Shown in pieces: positions 28,619 to 36,853 of a stretch of DNA of 64,000 nucleotides. Source of the DNA: Komagataeibacter diospyri (GTDB lineage Bacteria > Pseudomonadota > Alphaproteobacteria > Acetobacterales > Acetobacteraceae); assembly GCF_006538165.1 (NCBI RefSeq), contig NZ_BDLU01000070.1, forward strand, positions 1-64,000. The letters are read 5' to 3'. The position numbers and the translations under genes were made by a program. Position 1 is the first letter of the stretch. Each line of letters begins with the position of its first letter. The notes beneath the pieces were generated by a model, which was not told the origin of the DNA, did no database searches, and worked only from the letters and a program-made list of their open reading frames with translations.

Positions 28619-29529
28619 GCTCCCGATTGCTGCGGGCATCGACGCTGCTGGATGTGGGCTGCAAAATCGGCGGCAAAAAGCTTCAGCCCGCTGGCTAGTG
28701 GCGCCATTGCCCCTGGTGCGTGGGCGCAGAAGGTCCGGCCCGGTGCCCCCAGCATGCGGGCATGACGGCCAAGCTGGTCCATGTCCTCGTCCTGTCCGGT
28801 TCCGTCTTCGATCGCGTCCAGCAGGCGTTCCACCCATGGCAGCCCGTCACGGCATGGGGTGCACCACCCGCAGGATTCCTGCGCAAAGAAATGTTCCAGG
28901 TTGCGGATCATGCCGATGGGGCAGGTCCGGTCATCCAGAATGATGGCCATGCCGGTCCCCAGCCTGCTGCCTGCTTTTTCAACCGACCCGTAATCCATCG
29001 CGACATCAAGGGCGGTTCCGTCAAGAAAGGCGGTGGACGCCCCGCCGGGCAACAGGGCGCGCAACTGGTAGCCTGGAATCATGCCTCCTGCATGGTCCTC
29101 GATAATCTGGCGCAGCGGCGTGCCTATGGGCAGTTCCCACGCGCCCGGTCTCGTTACCCGGCCGCTGACACCATAGATCTTGGTGCCGCCATCTTCCCCC
29201 AGCCCGAGGTCCGCGAACCATTCCGGCCCGTTGGTGATGATATGGGGCAGGTTGCACAGCGTCTCGACATTGTTCACCACGCTCGGCGCGCCCCACAGGC
29301 CGCCGGTCTGGGGAAAGGGCGGCTTGCTGCGCGGTGTGGCGCGCCGGCCCTCCAGCGCGGTCAGCAGGGCGGTTTCCTCGCCGCATATGTAGCGTCCGGC
29401 GCTGGAATGCACATGGATGTCAAAACTGAAGCCGGAGCCAAGGATATTCTTCCCCAGCCAGCCCTGTTGCCGTGCTTCCCCGATTGCATGGTGCAGACGG
29501 GCGCAGGCAAGATGGTATTCCCCGCGCAT
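28615..29529 (-). pseudogene. nuoF: nuoF, 3' three-quarters only; 5' end cut off by a prophage
   Basis: The remaining 304 codons match NuoF from the conserved RGEY segment to the C-terminus. They contain GRYICGEETALL, NNVETLCNLPHI, and the N3 4Fe-4S site ESCGWCTPCRDG with its last Cys in TFCAHAPGA. About 130 N-terminal residues of the usual ~430-445 are missing, including the glycine-rich FMN/NADH site. The ATG at 29529 is the internal Met before RGEY, and a TAG lies three codons upstream in frame. The prophage integrase gene ends 28 bp away. A working FMN site cannot be formed from this piece. The 5' fragment should be at the far end of the prophage, outside the window. Confidence 0.9.
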
Positions 29530-29557
29530 GGATACCTAATCAAACGTAATCAACAAC
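29530..29557. other. Prophage-host junction (attachment site region)
   Basis: The 28 bp between the integrase stop and the truncated nuoF reading must hold or border the crossover. Without the other junction the core cannot be fixed. It may extend into the first nuoF codons after 29529. Confidence 0.6.
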
Positions 29558-30535
29558 TTATGGCTTAGTTTCTTTCTGGTTTAAGAAACTGGTATCTATG
29601 CGTGCGATCGCATCCTTTGCCAACTTCTCCTGACTGACGGCCAATGTATAATGCTGGACCATCGCAAGCGTCTTGTGCCCTGTTATGGCGGCAATTTCGT
29701 GGGTCGTGCATCCGGCTTCAGCCAAAAGCGTTGCTGACATTTTGCGCAGGCCATGGATATTGAAGCCCGGTGGTATTCTCCCGGATAAAGACGCCTCGCT
29801 TAATGAGGATGTGATGCTGTTAGGCTTCCATGGATCGCCATTGGTGTTGGTCAGAATAAATTCTCCGGAGTGCCTCCATTGATCCAGATAGATTGCAAGT
29901 TTAGGGTGGATGGGAATCTTTAGCGCGGTTCCGGTTTTTCCTTGGATCACATGGATAAAGTTCCCTGATATATCGGACCACTTCATCCGGCAAAGATCGC
30001 TGCGCCTCTGTCCAGTGAACAGAGCCATAATAATCGCTCTTTGCAGTGCATGATTTAAGCTCCCCATTGCCTGCTGGACGATTTCCGGTGTCCATGTAGG
30101 CAGCGGCTTGGAGGGGAGCATCTTAATCCCCGAGGCTGGGTTTACTTCAATCCAATCTCGGGTGACTGCCCACCCAAAGAATGACCGAACTATTGAAAGA
30201 AAACCATTAGAAGCGCCATGCCCCCGACATGAGGCAATCATGTCTCTGATCGCCAGTATATTCCGCCTCTTGATATCTTGGATCGGCATATCCCTAAAAA
30301 TATCAAGCTCGCAAAGATAGTATTGTTTGATCCTCTGCGTTGCCGGTCGGGTTTGTCTAAATTCAATGCTTTGCCGATATGACCGGATGACGCTTTCTAC
30401 AGATCCCTGTGCGGGCAGCCGAGAGGTGTCCTCGCCAGCAGATTTAACAGGATAGCGGTATTCCTTAATTGACCCGTCTGCCAGCCGCTTTTTTACGACC
30501 TTGAAGCGCCGCGTGCTGTCTGATTTTTTCTTCAC
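29558..30535 (-). CDS. int: Phage tyrosine-family site-specific integrase
   Basis: 325 residues. N-terminal SAM-like core-binding domain about residues 45-145, then the catalytic domain with the family residues: Arg in FTGQRRSDL, Lys in QGKTGTALKI, His-x-x-Arg in HGLRKM, His in ITGHKT, and the nucleophile Tyr in VQHYTL. It would recombine attP with an attB inside nuoF and, with the excisionase, reverse it. The start is a GTG, and the first codons overlap the upstream excisionase-like gene by 71 bp. Its stop lies 28 bp from the nuoF fragment, the normal place for an integrase next to its attachment site. Confidence 0.95.
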   Translation of the reverse strand: MKKKSDSTRRFKVVKKRLADGSIKEYRYPVKSAGEDTSRLPAQGSVESVIRSYRQSIEFRQTRPATQRIKQYYLCELDIFRDMPIQDIKRRNILAIRDMIASCRGHGASNGFLSIVRSFFGWAVTRDWIEVNPASGIKMLPSKPLPTWTPEIVQQAMGSLNHALQRAIIMALFTGQRRSDLCRMKWSDISGNFIHVIQGKTGTALKIPIHPKLAIYLDQWRHSGEFILTNTNGDPWKPNSITSSLSEASLSGRIPPGFNIHGLRKMSATLLAEAGCTTHEIAAITGHKTLAMVQHYTLAVSQEKLAKDAIARIDTSFLNQKETKP

Positions 30536-30764
30536 AATGCCGCTCTAATATCTCGTCCATGTCCCGTTTGATCTCAATGCCCTGACTTTTCATCATGAGG
30601 GCATCAACTGCGTGTCTGTCCCATCGCGGGCTGCGCTCGCCAAGGTGATAGCTGGGGCGTGGCAATTTCCCCTGCTTAACCATCCGGGCCACATTGTGGG
30701 GCTTCACATCTATGCGTCGGGCCAGCCCCTCTCGGCTAAGCCAGCGTTCCAATGCTTCACCCAT
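30465..30764 (-). CDS. Putative excisionase / AlpA-MerR-like small HTH protein
   Basis: 99 residues. The N-terminal half (WLSREGLARRIDVKPHNVAR, then GKLPRPSYHLGERSPRW) has the winged-helix pattern of AlpA/Xis-type proteins, which choose excision over integration. It directly precedes and overlaps the integrase, the usual position. The C-terminal third is charged. Function is inferred from fold-like pattern and position. Confidence 0.65.
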   Translation of the reverse strand: MGEALERWLSREGLARRIDVKPHNVARMVKQGKLPRPSYHLGERSPRWDRHAVDALMMKSQGIEIKRDMDEILERHCEEKIRQHAALQGRKKAAGRRVN

Positions 30765-30927
30765 TCTGAACCTCCACTACGCGCCCGCTATCCACAATCC
30801 TCTGCCAGGCTGCGGCATTCATCGCCACGATTTCTCCATTGCGCCGCAGAAAAACGCGGTATCGGTTCTGGGCGATCAGCTCCACGGTTTCGGTCAGGTC
30901 GCCTGCTATGCGGATTTTGTGGGTCAT
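30757..30927 (-). CDS. Small phage protein, unknown
   Basis: 56 residues starting MTHKIRIAGDLTETVEL. The start overlaps the preceding stop (ATGA) and the end overlaps the next start, so it is one link of a tightly packed operon. It has a mixed beta-like composition and no recognised family. Confidence 0.6.
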   Translation of the reverse strand: MTHKIRIAGDLTETVELIAQNRYRVFLRRNGEIVAMNAAAWQRIVDSGRVVEVQNG

Positions 30928-31097
30928 GCCAATTCCTCCCCGGCAATCACCCTCTCTATGTCCTGTTCGATAGCGGACCGCGTGGCACCCTTGGATATCC
31001 CCACGACCTTCCCGTCCAGAATGATACGGGCTTCTTTCCGGGTGCACTCCACCCGGCACCCCTTGTAGAAGAAGCCGAAGCATGTGGAGATGTTCAT
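30924..31097 (-). CDS. Small phage protein, unknown
   Basis: 57 residues starting MNISTCFGFFYKGCRV. It fills the gap between two operon genes with 4-bp overlaps on both sides, which is the main support. Contains KEARIILDGKVVG and a charged C-terminus. Not recognised. Confidence 0.6.
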   Translation of the reverse strand: MNISTCFGFFYKGCRVECTRKEARIILDGKVVGISKGATRSAIEQDIERVIAGEELA

Positions 31098-31669
31098 GAT
31101 GCCTCCCGCCGCGCGATTTCAGCAGTAATGGCAGGAATGACCGCCGCCATTACGAGGGACTGTCCATGGAAGCGGTCTCCCGCCATATTCTGACCTACAT
31201 ACGTGTCTGCCATGAAAATCCGGTCCAATATCGGCACCTTCCAACCGTCTACTGCTTGGTGGTCGCATAGCAGGCAGTTCACGCGATGCCTCACATCGGG
31301 ATCAACTTCCCTTATCGGAACATCATTCGCGCACCAGTCTTCCAGAAAATCGACGGCCTTTCGTAGATCCGTAATGGCATCCTGATCCGACCCCTTACGC
31401 CCGCACCGATAGACATACTGCCATGCCTGGGCCATATCGCCGGACAGGTAGCGCGTCACATCCCATGCCTGAAATTGGCCGGTCCGGTAGTGTTCGCCGC
31501 GTGTATCGTCGGCGATTTCTGTGCGCTGCGTACCGCGAATGCTGTCGAAACCCGCAAGCCATGGTCTACGGTATTGGCCAAAATCTATATCCTTCGGCAC
31601 TTCCCTCGGAGCGCCACGCTCAGCCGCCCGGCGCCCTCGCTGATAGGGAGTGTGCGTCTGTTCAGTCAC
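31094..31669 (-). CDS. DUF3310-containing phage protein
   Basis: 191 residues. The centre (about 55-115: HYRTGQFQAWDVTRYLSGDM, then AWQYVYRCGRKG and DLRKAVDFLEDW) matches the DUF3310 pattern, found in many phages and often annotated as a nucleotide-kinase-like protein. It lies next to the thymidylate-synthase-like gene, consistent with a role in nucleotide metabolism, but no catalytic motif is evident. Overlaps both neighbours by 4 bp. Confidence 0.7.
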   Translation of the reverse strand: MTEQTHTPYQRGRRAAERGAPREVPKDIDFGQYRRPWLAGFDSIRGTQRTEIADDTRGEHYRTGQFQAWDVTRYLSGDMAQAWQYVYRCGRKGSDQDAITDLRKAVDFLEDWCANDVPIREVDPDVRHRVNCLLCDHQAVDGWKVPILDRIFMADTYVGQNMAGDRFHGQSLVMAAVIPAITAEIARREAS

Positions 31670-32502
31670 TGGTATTTCTCCATCAGGGCGCGGTTCTGGA
31701 CCCAGCCCCGGAAATTGCGTTGGTCGGTTTCGTCATGGAAACCGGGAACATAGGGTGACGCAGAATGCTCGAAAGGACTGGCATGGAACGGACGGGAGCG
31801 CGTCAGGCGTTCACCTAGAGCCAAATCCTCAGCCAGTGAGGAAGGTCGCCCATCATGCGTCAGGTAGGACGTGCGCGCACACCGGGCAGCCGACACGATA
31901 CGCAGGTTGCCAGTCGGGTCTGTGAGGCCCTGATGCTCGCGGATTTCCTCTGGCGACACGAACGGGAGATGCCATTGGTCGCTATAGAGGTGCTGCGTAT
32001 CCGCTGCCGAAATAGCCGCTTTCATCGCCTGAGCCAGCGCGCGGATTTCCGGCTGGGCGTCCTCACGGTCGCGTAGAGCGAAGAAGTTATCCCATTCCGT
32101 TGCCGTCACCACCACGTTGATATGAGAGAATGGCTCAAGGACACGGTTGACGATCTGTTTGTGAGCGGCATGCCCAGACATGAGGCGTGCAGTTTCGACG
32201 GCATACCGCGCGCCGTCATGCCAAAGCATTTCGGTCGCTGACCTGTCATGGATTGACATTTCCTCACGTGCCTGCATCCCTTTCTGGTTCTTACCCCAGA
32301 ACACCGGCGCGGCTGGATCGCGTTCAACGTCCGCAATCAATCGCTCAACCGGGATGGCCCGGCTGCTGCTGGCGTTGCGGCTGAACTGACGATGCGTCAT
32401 GAACTCAGCATGAATAAACCGAGGATATCGTAGCAGGAGCGTGTCAATGCGCTTCCCGGCATTGCTGATGCTGGCAAGGATGGATGTGGCTGTGATGGTC
32501 AT
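31666..32502 (-). CDS. ThyX-like flavin-dependent thymidylate synthase
   Basis: 278 residues. The segment FMTHRQFSRNASSSRAIPV corresponds to the ThyX signature (RHR-x7-S in cellular enzymes), in the variant form with Thr in place of the first Arg that I associate with phage members. Later blocks VVTATEWDNFFALR and HASPFEHSA fit the nucleotide/FAD-binding parts. ThyX makes dTMP from dUMP with folate and FAD. In a phage it would raise the thymidine pool for replication. Whether the changed motif is fully active is unknown. Confidence 0.78.
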   Translation of the reverse strand: MTITATSILASISNAGKRIDTLLLRYPRFIHAEFMTHRQFSRNASSSRAIPVERLIADVERDPAAPVFWGKNQKGMQAREEMSIHDRSATEMLWHDGARYAVETARLMSGHAAHKQIVNRVLEPFSHINVVVTATEWDNFFALRDREDAQPEIRALAQAMKAAISAADTQHLYSDQWHLPFVSPEEIREHQGLTDPTGNLRIVSAARCARTSYLTHDGRPSSLAEDLALGERLTRSRPFHASPFEHSASPYVPGFHDETDQRNFRGWVQNRALMEKYQ

Positions 32503-32816
32503 CCCTGCGCCTCCCGTGCTGCGTCGATGGCGGCGCGTAAATTACGATCTATTTCGGGTACATGACTCACGAGACAAACACCGCAGCCAACGCCTCTCTG
32601 ATATTGTTTCGGCGCATACGCATGAATGCAGCATTCTGCCAACCAATCCAATCGCTCACTATCCCGCGCAATCGCTTCCCGCACGCGCTGTTCTGCCCGG
32701 CGCTCGGCTACGATGATATGCTTGGTCGCGGCGTCCCGGTCATCCACGAATGAAAATGTGCCTTCCTCGCCAAATAGGTTGGTGAGATCAGCAATCTGTT
32801 CTTCCCGGCTTCTCAC
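32499..32816 (-). CDS. Phage protein, unknown
   Basis: 105 residues, 4-bp overlaps with both neighbours. Predicted helical with charged stretches (HIIVAERRAEQRVREAIARD) and a Cys-containing centre (AECCIHAYAP, GCGVCLVSH). This could bind metal but matches no family I know. Confidence 0.6.
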   Translation of the reverse strand: MRSREEQIADLTNLFGEEGTFSFVDDRDAATKHIIVAERRAEQRVREAIARDSERLDWLAECCIHAYAPKQYQRGVGCGVCLVSHVPEIDRNLRAAIDAAREAQG

Positions 32817-33202
32817 GACTTCTTCCCTTCATCGTCGGTTAGGGCGCGGATGGCCAATGGATTGGCACGGATACCAGCAGCGATATTTCGGCAATCAGAA
32901 CCTAACGTAGGGAACGGTTGCGCGAATTGACTTGCGTATCTTTCAGCCACCTGAGCGTCTTTTTCACGCTGGTCACTAAGCATCTGCGCGAGTTCGGATG
33001 ACGAATAGACGGCACCGGCATAACGATATTCTGCTGCCATTTCCTCAATGGACCAGATCAGATCGCCGCCTTCACATGTGGTCCAGTATTGGTAGTTCGG
33101 ACCTTCCCACCAGAACTCGTGACGGTCGCCGGTATTGTCGAGGATGATATGCCAGCCTTTCCGCTCCGGCTGATCTGGCAGGCCGTGCCATGGTTTGGTC
33201 AT
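32813..33202 (-). CDS. Phage protein, unknown
   Basis: 129 residues in the leftward operon with 4-bp overlaps. Trp/Tyr-rich N-terminal half (GWHIILDNTGDRHEFWWEGP) and a helical C-terminus. No recognised domain. Confidence 0.6.
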   Translation of the reverse strand: MTKPWHGLPDQPERKGWHIILDNTGDRHEFWWEGPNYQYWTTCEGGDLIWSIEEMAAEYRYAGAVYSSSELAQMLSDQREKDAQVAERYASQFAQPFPTLGSDCRNIAAGIRANPLAIRALTDDEGKKS

Positions 33203-33399
33203 ACCTCAACCCCGTAAAGCGCAAGAATTTCTTTTGCCGCTTCAATCTGCCATCCGCGCCACATTACAGGCCCTTCTGGCCTGCGGTTACGACTGTCATT
33301 ATCAATGCGCCCATGACAGTTAGAGATAATCGTCATAGCCTTATGCAATTTGCATTCAGGATTGCGGACGATTTTCATTGTTTCTTCTTTGGAAATCAT
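33199..33399 (-). CDS. Small phage protein, unknown
   Basis: 66 residues starting MISKEETMKIVRNPEC. This start overlaps the preceding stop (ATGA), which is why it is preferred to the longer reading from 33459. It has two Cys/His-containing segments (NPECKLHK, SNCHGRID). Function unknown. Confidence 0.55.
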   Translation of the reverse strand: MISKEETMKIVRNPECKLHKAMTIISNCHGRIDNDSRNRRPEGPVMWRGWQIEAAKEILALYGVEV

Positions 33400-33773
33400 T
33401 CCCCATCCCCCGGCAGGACTTCGCGGACGTGGATTGTGCGCTGGAAACGCACTCTGCATTTCTCTGCTTCTTCTTCTGACAGGTAAACCGATCGTCCACC
33501 GCCATAATACTCATTAACCCAAAACTCCCGCGCCACAGGGACTTCGCGGGCGTTCATGAGGTCGTCTGGTTTCGGCCCAGCAGCTGAAAAAACAGAACCG
33601 TCAGCTTCAAAGCTTCCGGCCAAATCACAACCATCTATGATTGCGACAACGGGGTATTTCGTACTGCCACCAGTCCGGCTGATGATGCGAGCAGGTAGCC
33701 CATCCCGCGTGCAAAACGGCCCCTCATGCTCCGGGGTGTAGGGGCCGATGATTTCAAGTTTTGTTTTGGTCAT
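33396..33773 (-). CDS. Phage protein, unknown
   Basis: 125 residues, operon member with 4-bp overlaps. Contains a beta-rich stretch (YPVVAIIDGCDLAGSFEADG) and a charged C-terminus. Not recognised. Confidence 0.6.
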   Translation of the reverse strand: MTKTKLEIIGPYTPEHEGPFCTRDGLPARIISRTGGSTKYPVVAIIDGCDLAGSFEADGSVFSAAGPKPDDLMNAREVPVAREFWVNEYYGGGRSVYLSEEEAEKCRVRFQRTIHVREVLPGDGE

Positions 33774-33958
33774 TCTCCAAACGCCTCAAGCTGCTCGTTC
33801 TGCGCCGCCTTTGCGCCATCGCAGAACTGATCGTGTTCTTTGCTGGTAAAATCCCAACCATGCGCTTCTATGGCGTCTCCGCAGTCCATTCCTGAAAATT
33901 CACCTTTATCGTAGGCCCAGTCGTAACCGGCCTGCCATGCTACGGGCATTCCCATCAT
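33770..33958 (-). CDS. Small phage protein, unknown
   Basis: 62 residues, acidic (EFSGMDCGDAIEAHGWDFTS). Flanked by ATGA overlaps on both sides, which supports that it is translated. No family assigned. Confidence 0.55.
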   Translation of the reverse strand: MMGMPVAWQAGYDWAYDKGEFSGMDCGDAIEAHGWDFTSKEHDQFCDGAKAAQNEQLEAFGE

Positions 33959-34452
33959 GCCTTCTCCCCTACGACCGATCCTTCGTTGAGAGCCGTCCGG
34001 GCGATTTCTCGAAGATAGCGGCCATCGTAGATGCTAGGTTCAGCGCGCACAATTTCGAGAAGGACCGCGCTAAGCCGCGCAATCTCTGCATCCTTCTCCG
34101 CCGCCACCTTCGCAACCTGCGCTTCCATGTCGGTGCGGCGGACGAGGGGGATTCCGCCGTCCCATTCCTTGTGGATTGAAACCGCATGGCATCCGGGAGC
34201 CTTGATATCGACAAAGGATGTTTCCCGGCCCCATCCGACCGTCTCCACGTCCGCGCACGGCGGGATGGGGGCGCTGATGGCGATGAGTGCTGCTTCGGCG
34301 CTGTCCCGACGAGTGAGGCGGTAGAACGTATCATGCTGTTCATCTGACAGCGGCAACCGCACCATAACAAACTGTTCTTCGTTCTTCATGATCAATTCTT
34401 CCAAATGAACCTGCCGCGCATCGTGGATCAGTTCGTTTTCAGAACTGCACAT
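33955..34452 (-). CDS. Phage protein with C-terminal coiled coil, unknown
   Basis: 165 residues. Residues about 105-150 (VAKVAAEKDAEIARLSAVLL) are predicted coiled coil. The start at 34452 has AGGA 7 bases upstream; another possible start is the Met of MKNEEQF (34389). No recognised function. Confidence 0.55.
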   Translation of the reverse strand: MCSSENELIHDARQVHLEELIMKNEEQFVMVRLPLSDEQHDTFYRLTRRDSAEAALIAISAPIPPCADVETVGWGRETSFVDIKAPGCHAVSIHKEWDGGIPLVRRTDMEAQVAKVAAEKDAEIARLSAVLLEIVRAEPSIYDGRYLREIARTALNEGSVVGEKA

Positions 34453-34645
34453 GGTCGGTTCCTATGATCTGGGTGAAAGCTTCCCACGGTTCGACGCCGT
34501 TATCGCGGGCAATACACAGGCGACGTTTCTGCCGGGAATTGCAGGGCGCGGAGTTATGCGCCCTCATGTGCAGTTCGACCTGCTGCATCCACGTAAGCCG
34601 CGTGGCGAGGTAGTCGGGTTCGGCGGCGTCGCTGGTGGGGGTCAT
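34439..34645 (-). CDS. Small phage protein, unknown
   Basis: 68 residues, basic in the centre (HNSAPCNSRQKRRLCIARD), starting in an ATGA overlap with the exonuclease stop. Perhaps nucleic-acid binding; not recognised. Confidence 0.5.
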   Translation of the reverse strand: MTPTSDAAEPDYLATRLTWMQQVELHMRAHNSAPCNSRQKRRLCIARDNGVEPWEAFTQIIGTDHVQF

Positions 34646-35277
34646 GCTGCACCTCCTACCTGCTGCATCATCCCGCGCTGCCGTGCCCGTTCCAGCAGTT
34701 CCAACTTCATGTCGTGGAAGTCTTTGAGGGCCTGTTCCAAGTTCTTGATGAACGGTTCGTCACGGAATACCCGCTCCACATAGGATGGCATTTCCTCGCA
34801 GTAGGAATACTTATCCGTCCATTCACGCTCACAGACCATCATCTGGCCTTGCGTCTGGGTATTATACTTGTGCCCAAAGCCGTCGAACTCGTATTCTATG
34901 TGGGTCTCCACCTTCGGGCACTTGATTTCGAGAAGCCCGTCATCACCCACCATTCGGTCAGGACTTGCCCCGGCAATACCGCTGTCAAGCGTCACAAAGC
35001 CAACCTTCTGCAGGACACGTCCGGTCTCAAACGCGTAAAGGTCAGCTGCGACCGGCTCAAGTTCATTCCCGCGCTGCACATCGTAGTTGTTTGACAGGTC
35101 AGCACCGAGGGGGCGCTGGAGAATGATTTCTCCGACAAGCCGGATGGCATACTTGCGGGACTGCGTAGAAAGCTTTCCCGTGTTGCTTACGATCTTGTCG
35201 AACTCGGATGCTGTAGGAAGGCCGAGGCGCGCCTGAAGCCACGCCTCGCTACCCTGTTCCATGGTATGGATCTTCAT
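34642..35277 (-). CDS. YqaJ-family phage exonuclease/recombinase
   Basis: 211 residues with the lambda-exonuclease-like YqaJ fold. N-terminal EQGSEAWLQARLGLPTASEF, then catalytic acids in GIAGASPDRMVGDDGLLEIKCP (the D and the E-x-K pair), and the C-terminal YNTQTQGQMMVCER. It would digest one DNA strand from double-stranded ends to make single strands for the annealing protein. Encoded directly downstream of the Erf gene with 4-bp overlap, the standard pairing in phage recombination systems. Confidence 0.88.
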   Translation of the reverse strand: MKIHTMEQGSEAWLQARLGLPTASEFDKIVSNTGKLSTQSRKYAIRLVGEIILQRPLGADLSNNYDVQRGNELEPVAADLYAFETGRVLQKVGFVTLDSGIAGASPDRMVGDDGLLEIKCPKVETHIEYEFDGFGHKYNTQTQGQMMVCEREWTDKYSYCEEMPSYVERVFRDEPFIKNLEQALKDFHDMKLELLERARQRGMMQQVGGAA

Positions 35278-36050
35278 TTCGCCTGCGCTCCCGTCTGGCG
35301 GCGCTTGTTCAGGGAGTTCACAATCCGGGCGAACTGATTGGCCGGAAGTTCCTGGATCGAATTGGCACCAAAATGCTTGAGAACATCCGTCAAGGGCATG
35401 CCAATTTCAAAAACCATATCCTGAATAGCTTTTGCCTGCGCTGCATCCACAGTGCGGACAAATCCCTGCACACCATCGTCATCGGCATTTTCACGCACGA
35501 TGTTGAACAGCATCTCCGCGCAATACCGCTTACCGTAGGAAAGCGTTGATCCCATTGCCTGCAGGGCATTGCGGCCAGGGCCGTTATCGATCGGAAGCGG
35601 CATGGATGCCGTCTGGCTGTGCCCACTGCGATGCCTGACGGTTCCGGTTATGGTCAGGCCGCCCTGACGCTCCTGCGCGTCAAACGACAGGGAAAAGCCG
35701 AACTTCTGCATGACCGGACGGAGCATCCGATCCATATCTTCCCATCGGGCAAAGCTGTATTTCCCCTTGCCGGTATCGACCTTGCCCATCTTTGCAACGC
35801 GCTGGATTTCCCCAGTGGCGTCGGCCATAGCCTGGTTGAACTCGGCCTCTGCCTGCCGCTTCATGATGCTGTCCTGCAGTTTAAGCAGTTCGTGCATCTT
35901 GTCCACGTCAACGGACGGGTCAGCGGCCGCGCGCGCGATGACGTTCAGGATGCTATTGGATACGGCTGGGTCCTGTTCCTGCCTTGTCGCCACCGCCTGA
36001 TCCTGCTTGACGGATACTGTGGTTGCTTTGCGCTCAAGCGTTTCAGACAT
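35274..36050 (-). CDS. erf: ERF-family single-strand annealing protein
   Basis: 258 residues from the ATG at 36050, which has GGAG 9 bases upstream; the ORF also allows a start 15 bp earlier without such a site. The core has the ERF pattern: AEAEFNQAMADATGEIQRVAK, SFARWEDMDRMLRPVM, then GFSLSF, and GSTLSYGKRYCAEMLFNI. It anneals complementary single strands during phage recombination and works with the YqaJ exonuclease encoded next. Confidence 0.9.
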   Translation of the reverse strand: MSETLERKATTVSVKQDQAVATRQEQDPAVSNSILNVIARAAADPSVDVDKMHELLKLQDSIMKRQAEAEFNQAMADATGEIQRVAKMGKVDTGKGKYSFARWEDMDRMLRPVMQKFGFSLSFDAQERQGGLTITGTVRHRSGHSQTASMPLPIDNGPGRNALQAMGSTLSYGKRYCAEMLFNIVRENADDDGVQGFVRTVDAAQAKAIQDMVFEIGMPLTDVLKHFGANSIQELPANQFARIVNSLNKRRQTGAQAK

Positions 36051-36051
36051 A

Positions 36052-36222
36052 CTAGGGAACTCCATATGATGGCGGAAAGTAGATCTTTTCGTAATCAGGG
36101 AACGGCCACGCGGGGATTTCCAGATCGTCGCGTCCCGTGATGCGCTGCCAGTCGGTGCAAGGGTCCATCATGCGCAGGTTCCGGCGCGCTGCCTCAAGCT
36201 GTCGGGTGGTGAGGGTTTTCAT
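36052..36222 (-). CDS. Small phage protein, unknown
   Basis: 56 residues starting MKTLTTRQLEAARRNLRMM. Its stop is next to the erf start and its own start overlaps the stop of the upstream gene. Contains CTDWQRITGRDDLEIPAWP. Too short for family assignment. Confidence 0.55.
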   Translation of the reverse strand: MKTLTTRQLEAARRNLRMMDPCTDWQRITGRDDLEIPAWPFPDYEKIYFPPSYGVP

Positions 36223-36767
36223 GCCGAGATGCTCCTGAATGCGTCAATTCGTTCCTTGGCATCTTCGCGGGTTGTCCACGCAAGGCCGCGCTTTGCCGCC
36301 TTGTCACGGTAATATCCTTCGATCTTTCCGCCCGGCTGAGCATATCGATCATAGTTGTAGGAACGGCACATTTCCTTAAACCAATCCGCATCGCGCCAAT
36401 GAAGATAGACCCTGAACATGCTAGGATTGCGCAACTCTAGGTCTCTATCGCGAGGAACCATTTCATAGATGACAGGTGGTTCCGGCTTATATGGAGACAC
36501 TTCGTCCAAAGGCCCCCAGCCATGAATTACCGTCCCGTTTCGATCTCCGCTTTCAATGGAAAATGAAAACCACTCGCCTGCATGCTCAATATCTCCATCT
36601 ACAACGTGATTGCATGCATTGATGGTATGGATATTGCTGATGATTAGACGATCATTTCCCTTCTGGTCCCACATCGCATCCGCGATGCGCTCCATAACTT
36701 CGGTTCCAGCATCTGCTCCGTATTTCTTCTCGAAGACCTCGAAAGCTTTTTCACCGGGATATGTCAC
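36219..36767 (-). CDS. Phage protein, unknown
   Basis: 182 residues from a GTG at 36767, chosen because GGGGAGG lies just upstream and GTGA overlaps the stop of a short ORF; a longer reading from 36908 overlaps the upstream gene. It contains a KYGADAGTEVMERIADAMWD helix and a Trp/Tyr-rich C-terminus. Not recognised. Confidence 0.6.
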   Translation of the reverse strand: MTYPGEKAFEVFEKKYGADAGTEVMERIADAMWDQKGNDRLIISNIHTINACNHVVDGDIEHAGEWFSFSIESGDRNGTVIHGWGPLDEVSPYKPEPPVIYEMVPRDRDLELRNPSMFRVYLHWRDADWFKEMCRSYNYDRYAQPGGKIEGYYRDKAAKRGLAWTTREDAKERIDAFRSISA

Positions 36768-36853
36768 AGCCCCCGCCTCCCCAAATGGGCAGGCACAGGC
36801 CGCCGGTTGACCCGGACGCGGGCGTACTGGTGGGATGTCAGGGGGAAGGTCAT
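36764..36853 (-). CDS. Very small phage ORF, possibly translated
   Basis: 29 codons (MTFPLTSHQYARVRVNRRPV...). Support is only positional: its ATG overlaps the previous stop and its stop overlaps the next GTG. Basic. May be just a coupling ORF. Confidence 0.35.
   Translation of the reverse strand: MTFPLTSHQYARVRVNRRPVPAHLGRRGL

Noticed and set aside
26636-28765. Plus-strand ORF of about 709 codons
   Set aside because: Antisense shadow of nuoG, caused by high GC at third positions. nuoG has all its Fe-S motifs.
28615-29529. Reading nuoF' as a full short gene starting at 29529
   Set aside because: The ATG is the internal Met before RGEY. The FMN-binding N-terminal part is missing and the boundary coincides with the prophage end.
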